A program made the translations under genes and the position numbers. Below are positions 19,975 to 32,000 of a DNA stretch of 64,000 nucleotides, piece by piece (position 1 is the first letter of the stretch; each line of letters starts with the position of its first letter). This stretch comes from Pseudomonas sp. StFLB209 (GTDB lineage: Bacteria > Pseudomonadota > Gammaproteobacteria > Pseudomonadales > Pseudomonadaceae): contig NZ_AP014637.1 of assembly GCF_000829415.1 (NCBI RefSeq), positions 2,986,001 to 3,050,000 on the forward strand, written 5' to 3'. The notes beneath the pieces are model-generated. The model searched no databases. It had not been told where the DNA came from and worked only from the letters and a program-made list of their open reading frames with translations.

Positions 19975-22900
19975 CAGGCAACGCCCACGCAGACATTTTC
20001 CAGACATCTTCCCAGCAAGCCTCGATTCTGCAGTCTGCTCAGCCGGATTTGCTGCTTGCACTGCTGCAGGTGGAACTGACGCAAACCTTCTCGCCACAGA
20101 CCCTCGAGCCCGTGTTGCGCGAGTTATGTGAGCGGCACGAGATCCTGCGTACACGGTATGTTCAGGCCGCTGGAATGAAGCGTCTGGTGCAGGAGATTCA
20201 CCCGCAGGCGCAACTGCAAGTCGTGCGCAGTGACGATCTGGCGCAGGCCCGCACTCAGGTAAGGGAAGGCTTGGCGCAGTATCCGTTGGTCGCCAGCGTC
20301 TATGATCGACAGTTGCTGGTGGGCGTGGCCTTGGCCAGTGCTGACGAGCAGAGCCTGGTGCAGTTGTCCCAGGAGTTGCAAGCCCTTCTCGATGGCGGCG
20401 CATTGCAGCCTTTCGACGGTTTGCAGTATGCCGATTACGCGGCCTGGCAGGCTGACCTGGCAGATGAGCCCATCGGCATCGAGGGGCGGGCGTTCTGGCG
20501 GGAGCTGTTTGCCGGGCAGCCTGCGACGCTGCCCTTGCCGGGCCAGCTCAGACATCGCGCCGCAGTCGTAGAGGCTGCCGAGCAGCGCGCGGTGGGTTTC
20601 GCCGCGGCATTGGGCGCTTTGTCGGTTGACGCTGCGCGGGCTGAAGAGACATTGCTGGGACTATGGGCGGCATTCATTGCCGGGCTGGATCAGCAGCACA
20701 GCCTGCTGGTAGGGCTTGATGTCGACGGCCGTAATGAGCAACTGGCGCAGACCCTGGGGCACTTCGCCCGGCAGTTGCCGGTCAGGCTCGATCTTGATCT
20801 GTTCGGTTCGTTCACGGCGCAATGGCCGGCCTTGAATCGCCAGATTCAACTGAGCCGCTCCTGGCTCGATTGCCTGGATGAGTCCGAGGCGCCGCTGGCT
20901 TATGCCTGCGGCTACCGCGTGGCCGCCGATGATCGACAGGCTCACATCGAGCTGGAGCACCCGCCAGCATTGAAACTGTATTTGCAGGTTCAGGCCAGTG
21001 GCGATGATGCGTCCCTGAAACTGCTGAGCCCGGCGCGTCTGTTCACGGCAGGTCAACTGCAGGCCTGGCTGGAGCAGTTCGTGCATTTTGTCGTTCAGCT
21101 GGCTGGCGAACCGACCCGGCCGCTGCAGCAGGCCTTGACCGTCGATGCAGCGCAACAGGCGCGGGTTTTGGCGCTGTATGACCGACGCGGTGCAGTAAAC
21201 CCGAGCATTGGCGGGTGCCTGCACGAGATGTTCGAACAGCAGGCCAGGCTGCATCCTCAACGTATCGCCCTGCAGGTCGGCGAGCATACCGAGGACTACG
21301 CATCTTTGGACCAGAAGGCCAATGGCCTGGCGCATGTCCTGCGCGAGCGCGGGGTTGGGGCGGATAGCGTGGTTGCGGTGTATGGCGAGCGATCGGTGGA
21401 AATCATTGTCGCCCTGCTGGGTATCCTTAAGGCCGGCGGGGCTTATCTGCCGCTGGACCCCCTGTACCCGGCCGATCGGCTGTCGTTCATGTTGCATGAT
21501 GCAGGTGTACAGGCATTGATCAGCCTTGAGCCCCTTGCCGCTGATATCGAGGTCGGTGCGGGTATCGAGCGGCTGGCACTCGAGAACGGCTTGCCGGCAG
21601 CACGTACCGACGGGGTGACCGCAGATGGCGGGCAAAATCTGGCCTATGTAATCTACACCTCCGGCTCCACCGGCAAGCCTAAAGGCGTTATGGTCAGCCA
21701 CGCCAATGCCTGCACTTCGACTCAGGCGCGTGCCGAGTTCTACAAGGCTCCCTTGCAGCGCTTTCTCATGCTCTCTTCGTTCTCTTTCGACAGTTCGGTG
21801 GCCGGGCTGTTCTGGACGCTCGGCCTGGGCGGCACGTTGTATCTTCCGCAAGAGGGGCAGCACAAAGACCCGGCCAGCATTGCCCGGGTGATTGGCGAGC
21901 AACGCATCTCGCATTTTCTGGCACTGCCTTCGTTCTATGCGCAGATTCTTGAGCATCTGGACAGCGCGGCCCCGGCTTGTGTGATCGTGGCTGGCGAGGC
22001 CTGCCCACTGGAGTTGTGCCATCGACACCTGGCGCTTTTGCCGGACACCTTGCTGGTCAACGAATACGGCCCATCAGAGGCAACCGTGTGGTGTTCGGCG
22101 CAAACTGTCGAGAACCTACCTTCGGGTGAGCGGGTTGCGATTGGCGGTCCGATTGCACAGGCGTGCCTGCTGGCACTGGATGAAGAGGGCGCGCTGGCCG
22201 GGTTTGGCCGTGCGGCAGAACTGTTCGTGGGTGGCCCGGGGCTGGTTCGCGGTTACCTGAACCGACCTGCCCTGACTGCGAGCCGCTTCCTTCCTGACCC
22301 CTTTGCACAGGCCCCCGGCCAGCGCCTGTACCGTACCGGCGACCGAGTCGTCAGCTCGGTGGAGGGCGCTCTGGACTATCTGGGACGTCTGGATTTCCAG
22401 ATCAAGATTCGTGGTTATCGCATTGAGCTGGGCGAGATCGAAAACCGGTTGTTGCAGTCGGCTGAGGTGCGTGAAGCCGCTGTGATTGCCCGAGAAACGG
22501 CCGCGGGCCCGCAACTGGTGGCCTTCGTGGTACGGCGCAGTGCTGCTGCCAGTGCGGCGGTCATCGAGGCTACGCTGCTCGAACGCCTGCGTGAACAGAT
22601 GCCGGAGTATATGGTGCCTTCGCTGTTGCAAGTCATCGACAATATGCCGTTGACGCCCAACGGCAAGCTCGATCGCCAGGCGCTGTCGGCCCTGGAGGTG
22701 CGTACCCATGAATACGTAGCACCACGCAACGAGCTCGAAGCTGTACTGGCCGAGATCTGGCAACAGGCGTTGCAGTTAGAGCGGGTGGGTGTGAACGACA
22801 ACTTCTTTGCATTGGGAGGGCATTCGTTGCTGGCCACGCGTATTCGTTCTGAAGTCCAGTCACGCCTCAATCTCGATCTGCCGCTAAGAGCGTTTTTCGA

Positions 22901-23015
22901 AGGCGAGACCGTTGCGTTGCTGGCGATACAGGTTGAGCAGCATCGGCAAAGCAGCCTGGGTGACGACAAGGTCGATGCGCTCGAAGCTTTGTTCGATACG
23001 GTGGAGGACGTATGA
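19971..23015 (+). CDS. pvdJ: Single-module NRPS: interface domain-A-T, probable His module
   Basis: 1014 residues; ATG overlaps the hydroxylase stop (ATGA) and has AAGGAG upstream. Residues 1-400 are condensation-like in length and ending but lack HHxxxDG: the expected motif region reads LVQLSQELQAL. This fits an 'interface' domain, which recruits beta-hydroxylases in siderophore NRPSs (known family feature). The adenylation domain (about 415-910) has YTSGSTGKPKG, YRTGDR and NGKLDR motifs and pocket DSAAIAEVWK, close to the bacitracin His code DSELTAEVCK as I remember it, so His is favoured. The carrier Ser is 952 (LGGHS). No catalytic C domain is present, so peptide-bond formation must use the C domain at the end of the upstream NRPS. 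The stop overlaps the next NRPS start by 4 nt. Confidence 0.87.
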   Translation: MTGNAHADIFQTSSQQASILQSAQPDLLLALLQVELTQTFSPQTLEPVLRELCERHEILRTRYVQAAGMKRLVQEIHPQAQLQVVRSDDLAQARTQVREGLAQYPLVASVYDRQLLVGVALASADEQSLVQLSQELQALLDGGALQPFDGLQYADYAAWQADLADEPIGIEGRAFWRELFAGQPATLPLPGQLRHRAAVVEAAEQRAVGFAAALGALSVDAARAEETLLGLWAAFIAGLDQQHSLLVGLDVDGRNEQLAQTLGHFARQLPVRLDLDLFGSFTAQWPALNRQIQLSRSWLDCLDESEAPLAYACGYRVAADDRQAHIELEHPPALKLYLQVQASGDDASLKLLSPARLFTAGQLQAWLEQFVHFVVQLAGEPTRPLQQALTVDAAQQARVLALYDRRGAVNPSIGGCLHEMFEQQARLHPQRIALQVGEHTEDYASLDQKANGLAHVLRERGVGADSVVAVYGERSVEIIVALLGILKAGGAYLPLDPLYPADRLSFMLHDAGVQALISLEPLAADIEVGAGIERLALENGLPAARTDGVTADGGQNLAYVIYTSGSTGKPKGVMVSHANACTSTQARAEFYKAPLQRFLMLSSFSFDSSVAGLFWTLGLGGTLYLPQEGQHKDPASIARVIGEQRISHFLALPSFYAQILEHLDSAAPACVIVAGEACPLELCHRHLALLPDTLLVNEYGPSEATVWCSAQTVENLPSGERVAIGGPIAQACLLALDEEGALAGFGRAAELFVGGPGLVRGYLNRPALTASRFLPDPFAQAPGQRLYRTGDRVVSSVEGALDYLGRLDFQIKIRGYRIELGEIENRLLQSAEVREAAVIARETAAGPQLVAFVVRRSAAASAAVIEATLLERLREQMPEYMVPSLLQVIDNMPLTPNGKLDRQALSALEVRTHEYVAPRNELEAVLAEIWQQALQLERVGVNDNFFALGGHSLLATRIRSEVQSRLNLDLPLRAFFEGETVALLAIQVEQHRQSSLGDDKVDALEALFDTVEDV

Positions 23016-26000
23016 CCGAGCTTTCGCAACGTATGCTGGTATTGTCCAGACGCTTCGCCGCGCTCGGTCCGCAGGAGCGGCGCGCGTTGCAGCAACGCAT
23101 GATTGATCAGGGGTTGTCGCTGGATCTATTGCCGATAGCGCCTCGCGAATCTGCCGGCGAGCCGGTCGAGGCATCTTATTCCCAGCAACGCCTCTGGACC
23201 CTGTGGAAATTCGATCCGCTTTCGAGCGCTTATAACCAGCCGACCCTGTTGCGGCTTAAAGGCACGCCGGATGCAGCCCGGCTGCAACGTGCCTTGCAGG
23301 CGCTGGTTGATCGTCATGAAGTGCTCAGGACCAACTTTCGTCAGGACGGACGCAGCGTGCAGCAGGTCATTCATGCACGGCGCGTATTGAGCCTTGAGCA
23401 GATCGACCTGCGTGGTCACGATGACGCGCAGGTGCAGGAGGAGCTGGATCGGCAGTCGTCGCAGGCGTTCGATCTCGAGCACGGTATGCTCGTGCGCGCC
23501 AGCCTGCTTGCCACTGGCGCAGACGAGTATGTGTTGGTGTTCTGTACTCATCACATCGTCACCGATGCCTGGTCCATGCCGATTCTCGTCCAGGAAGTGG
23601 TTCGTCACTACACCGATGGGCAAGACGCTGCGGCGTTGCCAATCCAGTACGCCGACTACGCCCGCTGGCAGCGGATGTGGATGGAGGCCGGTGAGGCCGA
23701 GCGTCAATTGGCGTATTGGCGTGAGCGGCTGGGAGATGCCGCTGAGTTCGGCCAAGTGTGTCTCGATTCGCCACGCCCTGCCCAGCGCTCGGGGCTGGGT
23801 GCCAGGGTCTTTATCGAGATGAGTGCCAACGCGGGGGAGCGGGTCCGGGAACTGGCCGCCGCGCAGGGATGTACACCGTTCATGGTGCTGCTGGCGGCGT
23901 TGCAGGTGCTGTTGCTGCGCTACACCGGGACAAATGTCGTGCGGGTCGGATCGCTGGTGGCCAACCGCACCCGTGCGCAGGTCGATGGCCTGATCGGTTT
24001 CTTCGTTAATACGCAGGTCTTGCAAGGCGAGCTTGAGGGCCGCCAGAGCTTTATCGAGGTACTGGCGCAGGTCAGGCAGCGGGTGCTCGAGGCGCAAGCG
24101 CATCAGGATCTGCCATTCGAGCAACTGGTCGAGGCCCTTGAGCCACTGCGCAGTCTGGATCGCACGCCTCTGTTTCAGGTGCTGTTCAATCATGCCACGG
24201 CTTCGCCCGGCGGCTTGAGCCTGCCGGGTGTCGAGGTGCATGCCATCACGAGTGCTTCTGAGTCGGCGCGGTTCGACCTAGCCCTCAATACCGAACAAGA
24301 CGGCAACCGCCTCAGTGCGTCGCTGTTGTATGCCAGTGAGCTTTTCGATTGCGCTACCGTGCAGCGTCTTGGTCAGCATTGGGCGCAGTTGCTCGAAGCC
24401 GCCCTGGATACACCTGAGCGGGCTGTCGAAGAATTGCCCATGCAGCCTGGCAAGGCATTGCAGGAGGTCTTGCTCGCCCAGGCCGGCCACCTGCCTTCGG
24501 CCGGGGAGCATGTTCATCAGCGCTTCGAACGGCATGCGCTGCTGAGCCCTGAGGCGCTTGCGCTGGTCGAAGGCCGTAGGACGCTGAGTTATCGGCAACT
24601 GAACGCGCAGGCCAACGCCCTGGCGTACCGTCTGATTGCCAGGGGTATAGGCCCTGAGTCTCTGGTCGCGCTGGCGGCAGAGCGCTCTGTCGATGCCTTT
24701 ATCGGCCTGCTGGCCATTTTGAAGGCCGGTGCCGCGTATGTGGCACTCGACCCGCAGTTCCCGCAGCAGCGTTTGACGCAGATGCTGTCCGACAGCCGCG
24801 CCACGTTGCTCTTGACGCCGGCAAGCCTGGTCGAGCGTTTCGACGGCTCACACCAGGTACCGCTTATGGTGTTGGAGGAGCAGACAGCCCTTGACCCTCA
24901 AGCGCTGCCAAACCCGTCGCCCAGCATCTCCGCCGGAAATCCTGCCTATGTGATTTTCACTTCCGGGTCCACCGGGCGGGCCAAGGGTGTCTGTATCAGC
25001 CACGCGGCCTTGAGTAACTATGTCGAGGGCATTGAACGGCATCTGCCGCTGCAAGGGGTGTCGAGCATGGCGCTGGTTTCAACGCTGGCTGCCGATCTTG
25101 GCCACACCATGCTGTTCGGGGCGCTGGCCAATGGGCGAACGCTGCACCTGATCGATTCTGATACGGCGGTCGATGGGCATGCTTTTTCAACCTATATGCG
25201 CGAGCATGCCGTCGATGCCTTGAAGATTGTGCCATCGCATCTGGCGGCCTTGCTCTCTGACGATAACGCCGACGTGCTGCCCCGCCGCTGTCTGGTATTG
25301 GGCGGTGAAGCCTGCTCGGCTGATCTGCTTGGACGAATCGAGACCTTGGCACCGGACTGCAAGGTCGCCAATCACTACGGGCCGACTGAAACGACTGTGG
25401 GGGTGTTGACTCATACCCTGGCGGCTGGTGAGCGCCAGGCGCCGGCGTTGGGCCGGCCGCTGCCGAACGTGCACGTCTATGTTCTGGATCAGGCCGTTGA
25501 ACTGGCCCCGTTCGGTAGCCCTGGCGAGTTGTACGTGGGTGGTCCCGGACTGGCACGTGGTTACCTGGGGCAAGCGGCGTTGACGGCTGAACGTTTTGTA
25601 CCCGATCCGTTCGCCGGGAATGGTCTACGCCTGTACCGCAGCGGTGACCAGGTTCGCTACCGCAACGACAGCACCCTGATGTTCATGGGACGGCTTGACC
25701 AGCAGTTGAAGATTCGCGGCTATCGCGTCGAGCCCGGCGAGATACAGCAGCAATTGCTGGCGCACGAAGCGGTACGCGAGTGTGTGGTGCTTGGGCACCG
25801 TGCCGCTGCTGGCATGCAGTTGCTGGCCTATGTGGTCGTGCAACCGTCTGCCAACCTCCAGGAGGCAGCGATCAAGCTCTACCTGCGCGAGCGAGTGTCG
25901 GCCCATCAGGTCCCGGCTCATGTCATCGTGCTTGATGCGTTACCTATTACACCCAACGGCAAACTCGACCGTGCCCGTTTACCGCTCCCTCAAGAGCGGG

Positions 26001-29000
26001 AAGTCATGACCTCTGCCACAGCGGCCCGAACGCCTTTGCAGCATTGTTTGCTTGATGTATGGCAGCAAGTGTTGGGACGAGATGATATTGGTATCGAGGA
26101 TAATTTTTTCGAGCTAGGTGGTGATTCGATCATTGCCATCCAGATGGTCAGCCGTGCCAGAAGTGCAGGGGTTCACATCCTGTCCAGAGATGTGTTCCGC
26201 CACCAGAGCGTCCTGGAACTCGCAAACGTAGCCCGGGTGCAAGATCCGGTCTCTATTGATCAAGGCCCTGTTGAAGGTACAGTAATCCTGACGCCGATTC
26301 AGCGCGGTTTCTTTGAAGCGCCGATTCCTCAGCGCCATCATTGGAACCAGTCCGTGTTGCTGACACCGTCGCAGCATCTGATTGCCGGGCACCTCGAGCA
26401 GGCCCTGGTTAGCTTGATTGCCCAGCATGATGGGCTGCGCACACGGTTCCAGAAGCATCGCGATGGCTGGCAAGCCAGCTACGCTGAGGCTGACAACCGG
26501 GAGCTGCTCTGGACTCGCAATGCGGATAGTGCAGATGATCTTCGTGTCATCGGTGAGCATGCCCAAGCCAGTCTGGATATTGCTTCAGGGCGCCTGTTGA
26601 CTGCTGTGTTGATTGATCTGGCTGACGGATCCCAAAGGCTGTTGCTGGTCGTTCATCATTTGGTCGTCGACGGTGTCTCCTGGCGGATTTTGCTGGAAGA
26701 TCTACAGGCGCTGTATCGCAGCATTATTCAAGGCAAGACGCGGCCTTTGCCTGCAAAGACCAGTTCATTCCAGATCTGGGCTGCGCGCTTGCAAGCCGAA
26801 GCCATTAGTGCTGAACGGATGCAAGAGTTGCAGTACTGGGAGCGCCAGTTGCAGGGCGTAAATGCAGATCTGCCTGTGGATTATCCAGGCGGTAGCAACT
26901 TGGTCAGTCAGAGCCGGGCGGTAAGTTGTGCGCTGTCTCGCAACGAAACACGAATGCTGCTGCACGAAGCCCCGGCGGCCTATCGAACACAGATTAATGA
27001 TCTGCTTTTGACGGCCCTTGCGCGGACGCTGCAACGCTGGACCGGCGCCGATCAAACACTGGTTCAGTTGGAGGGGCATGGCCGTGAAGAGCTGTTCGAC
27101 GACATTGACTTGTCGAGGACGATTGGCTGGTTCACCGCACACTATCCCGTGAGGCTGCTCGCTTGCCCGGACTTGCCTGGGTCGATCAAAGCGATAAAGC
27201 AGCAGCTCAGAGCGATACCTGGCAACGGCTTGGGTTATGGGCTATTGCGTTACCTGGGGGATGATCTGAGTCGCGAGCAGCTCAATGCCCTGCCGACTCC
27301 ACGGGTGACGTTCAATTATCTTGGGCAGTTTGATCAAAGCTTCGATGAGCACTCGTTGTTTGTGCCCGCCAGCGAGTTTGCGGGTGAAACGCGCAGTCAG
27401 GACGCGCCATTGAGTAATTGGATTTCGGTCAATAGCCGGATCTACGCGGGCGAACTGGTCATGAGCTGGACCTACAGTAGCGGGTTGTTCCAGGACGAGA
27501 CCATCGAGCGACTGGCCCACGATTACATCAATCAACTACGTACACTGATTGAACATTGTGCCAACCCGGCCACGGGCGGGCTTTCATTGTCGGATTTTCC
27601 GCTCTGCGCGCTGACCCAGCAACAGCTGGACGCACTCCCGGTTGTGGCGCGAGAAGTCGAGGATATCTATCCGTTATCACCGATGCAGCAAGGCATGTTG
27701 TTTCATACGTTGTATGAGCAGGATGCGGGCGACTACATCAACCAATTGCGTGTCGATGTTCAAGGGCTTGATCCTGAGTTGTTCCATCAAGCGTGGCAGA
27801 CCACTCTGGCTTCACACGAGATACTGCGGACATCTTTTCATTGGCTGGGAGAACTGGATCACCCTGTCCAGGTCGTTCATCGGCAGTGGGTATTGCCGTT
27901 CTCGCTCGTGGATATGCGTGGTGTACACGACCTGGATCAGAGGCTCGATGAACTGGCAACGCAGCAGCGAATGCGCTGTGCGCAATTAAGCACGACAGAG
28001 CCAGCCCTAAGGCTGGCACTGGTGCAAACCGACGGCGGACATCATCTGGTGTACACCAGCCATCATATTTTGATGGACGGCTGGAGCAGTTCGCGTCTGG
28101 TAGGTGAAGTTCTCCAGCGCTACGAGGGTATGGATCCTGGATCATCCATCGGGCGTTACAGAGACTATATTGCCTGGCTGCAGGCGCAGGATAACGATGC
28201 TTGCGCCGCTTTCTGGCGTAAACAACTACTGCTACTCAATGAGCCGACCCGGCTGGCAGGTGCCGTCGCTACTCAGCGTCATGGTGAGCAGGGGCATGGT
28301 GAGTATCGAGACAGTTGCAGCGCCTCACAAACCAGCCGATTGATCAAGTTTGCCAAACAACAGAAAGTCACGGTCAATACCTTGGTACAGGCCGCTTGGC
28401 TGCTGTTATTGCAGCGCTATACTGGGCAGGAGTCGGTGGCGCTCGGTGCCACGGTGTCTGGGCGTCCGACTGACCTTGCGGGTATCGAGCACCAGATAGG
28501 CCTGTTCATCAACACGTTGCCGCTCATCGCAGCGCCTCAACCACAGCAGTTGTTGAGTGACTGGTTGCAGGCATTGCAATCGCAAAACCTTGCACTGCGA
28601 GAGTACGAACACAGTCCCCTCAGTGACATTCAACGCTGGGCCGGTCGCGGAGGAGAGCCGTTGTTCGACACTCTTTTGGTATTCGAGAACTTCCCGGTCG
28701 CCGAGGCTTTGGCTCGCACGGGACGCAGTCTGAGCTTTGGGGAAGTCCGCAATCTTGAGCGCACCAACTATCCGCTTTCTTTGGGTGTTGGTTTGAGCGA
28801 GCAACTTGAGCTGGTGTATGGCTATTCTCGTAAACATTTCAGCGATGTGGCTGTGCGTGCGATCAATGAACATCTCAAGCACATTCTCGAGACCTTTCTT
28901 GACCAGAGTACTGTCCGGTTAGGCGCTATCGGTTTGTTGGCGGTAGAGTCTCGAGAGGCTCTGGCCGAGTCACTTGCGGCCCCGTGTAGTGCCCCGGACC

Positions 29001-32000
29001 TGCCAGTGCAGGTACAAATTTCACGGATAGCCCAGCAATGGCCTGAACGTGAGGCGTTGATATTTGCAGGGCAGCGCTTTACTTATGGCGAACTGGAGGC
29101 GCGTGCCAACCGACTTGCCCACGAGCTGGTTGCCAGGGGTGTCGGCCCGGACATGCGCGTGGGCGTGGCGTTACCGCGCGGCGACGAGTTGCTGGTTGCG
29201 TTGTTGGCGGTACTCAAGGCGTCAGCGGCCTATGTGCCACTCGATATCAGCTACCCGCCAGAACGTCTTGACTACTTGATGCGCGATTCCGGAATTCGCC
29301 TGTTACTGACCTGTGCGGGTGTGCGGGGGCAATTACCCGACAATGGTTCGATTCCCGTTCTGGAGACTGACCAGATTTGTCTTGCCGCACGATCCAGCCA
29401 GCCCCCGGAGTACGATACTCAACCGGGTAACCTGGCGTATGTGATCTACACCTCCGGCTCTACGGGGCAGCCCAAGGGTGTCAGTGTCGCCCATGGACCC
29501 TTGTCGATGCACTGCCGCAGCATCGGGCAACGTTATGGCATGACTGAAAAAGACTGCGAGCTGATATTCATGTCGTTCGCTTTCGATGGTGTGCAGGAAC
29601 GTTGGCTGACGACGCTGACCCACGGCGCAAGTCTGCTGGTGCGTGACGACGAACTTTGGAGTCTCGAACATACCTATGAGCAGATGCATCTGCATGGTGT
29701 AACCGTTGCGGCGTTTCCCCCTGTCTATTTGCAACAGTTGGCCGAGTTTGTCGAGCGCAATGGCAATCCTGCGCCTGTGCGAATCTACTGTTTCGGAGGC
29801 GACGCTGTGCCTGAGGCCAGTTTTGAGCTGGTCAAGAAGGCGTTGCGGCCCCAGTTCATCATTAACGGATATGGACCAACCGAGACCGTCATAACGCCAA
29901 TGTTGTGGAAGGCCAACCTCTCTGAGACGTGTCAGGCAGGCTATGCGCCCATTGGCAGTTGTGTGGGGGAACGTGCTGGTTATGTCCTTGATGCACACCT
30001 GTTGCGTCTGCCGGAAGGTCTCGCAGGTGAGCTGTATCTGGGAGGTGAAGGGTTGGCGCGCGGTTATCTGGACCGTCCGGCGATGACAGCTGAGCGTTTT
30101 GTGCCTGACCCCTTCAGTAGCGGAGGTGGACGCCTTTATCGCACCGGCGACCTTGTACGCCAACGTCATGACGGCATCTTTGATTACCTCGGGCGTGTCG
30201 ACTATCAGGTAAAGATCCGTGGGTTCCGGATCGAGCTGGGTGAGGTCGAAGCGGCGCTGCGTGCTTTGCACGACGTCAGCGAGGCTGTTGTGGTGGCTGA
30301 CGAAACCGGCGCTGTGCGCCGTCTGCTGGCGTACGTGGTGTTACATAAAGAAGTCGAGGCTGGGCCTGACCGGCGAGATCAACTGCGTCAGCAACTCAAG
30401 GCATCCTTGCCCGACTATATGGTTCCTGCGCAGATTCTGCTGCTTGACCGGATGCCACTGTCAGCCAACGGCAAGATCGATCGCAAGCAGCTGCCTGCGG
30501 TTGATCACTTGGCAAGCGATAACGGATATGTCGCTCCGTGCAGTCCGTTGGAGATTGCCCTGTCGCAGATTTGGCAAGATGTACTAAAAGTCGAAAGCGT
30601 CGGGGTTACTGACAACTTTTTTGAATTGGGCGGGGACTCGATCATTTCCTTGCAGGTGGTCAGTCGTGCACGCCAGAAAAGCTTACGCTTTACCCCCAAG
30701 GATCTGTTTGAAAAGCAGACCGTAAGAGCGCTCGCCAGTGTCGTATCGACAGCGGGTGTTCGAGAAGCAGACAACCGTGAAGTGCTGGGGCAACTGACAT
30801 TGTCGCCTGTTCAGCAGTGGTTTTTCAGCGAGCCCATACCGCAACGTCATCACTGGAATCAGTCGGTCTTGCTGACTCCCAGAGAACCCTTGTCCAGCGA
30901 GGCATTGGATCAGGCAATGCGTGCCGTGGTCAGTCATCATGATGCACTGCGGCTACGCTTCAGGATCAGTGACGGTGAGTGGACGGCCAGTCATGCCACG
31001 TTGGCCGCTCAACAGATGGCATGGCAAACAGTGCCGGTGTTGCAGTCTGTGAATGTGCCGGATCTTCGGGCACTGGAAGTTTTGGGAGAGCAGATTCAAA
31101 GCACTCTGGATCTTGCGCGGGGTCCGGTGCTGCGTGCCGCGCTGGTGACAGTCGACGGCATGGGGCAACGGTTGCTGTTGGCCGTCCATCATCTGGTTGT
31201 TGACGGCGTTTCCTGGCGGATCCTATTTGAAGATCTGCAGAGCGCTTATCAACAGGCGCTGGTCGGTACCGTGATACGCCTGCCGGACAAGACTTCGTCA
31301 TATCAGCGTTGGACCGACCACCTGCAGCATCACGCGCATTCCTTGCAAGAACAGGGCGAGCAGCAGTATTGGTTCGACCAACTGGCCGGCCAGACAAGCC
31401 TGTTACCCGGTGCCGACCCCGAGGCTAGCCTGCAGAGCTGCTATGGGCAGACCATTCAGGTTGTGCTGGACGAACCTTGCACCGCCCGGCTTTTACAAAC
31501 AGCGCCGGCGGCCTACCGGACCCAGGTCAACGACCTTCTACTCACGGCGTTGGCCAAGGTAGTGGGACGATGGACCCATCAGGCTTCGACGCTAATTCAG
31601 CTTGAGGGGCATGGTCGTGAGACGCTTGCCGAGGACATTGACCTTACCCGCACGGTCGGCTGGTTCACCAGTGTGTTTCCGGTTCGTTTGACGCCGGCAA
31701 AGGGACTTGCAGACTCAATAAAGTCCATCAAGGAGCAACTACGCGGCATTCCCGGTAAGGGAATTGGCTATGGCCTGCTCCGTTATCTGGGTGATCGATC
31801 GCTCAGGCAGGCGCTGGCTTCACAGCCGGTGCCGCGGATCACCTTCAATTATCTGGGACAGTTTGATGGCAGCTTTACACAAGAAGATGCGTTTCTGACG
31901 CCAGCCAGTGATGCATTTGGTGCCAATGCCGCAGCCCAGGCCCCGCTGCCTAACTGGCTGTCTGTCAGCGGCAAGGTGTATGGCGGCCGGTTACGCCTGG

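Noticed and set aside
19971..21200. N-terminal domain read as an ordinary condensation domain
   Set aside because: No HHxxxDG motif is present where it should be; the context of an adjacent beta-hydroxylase fits an interface domain better.
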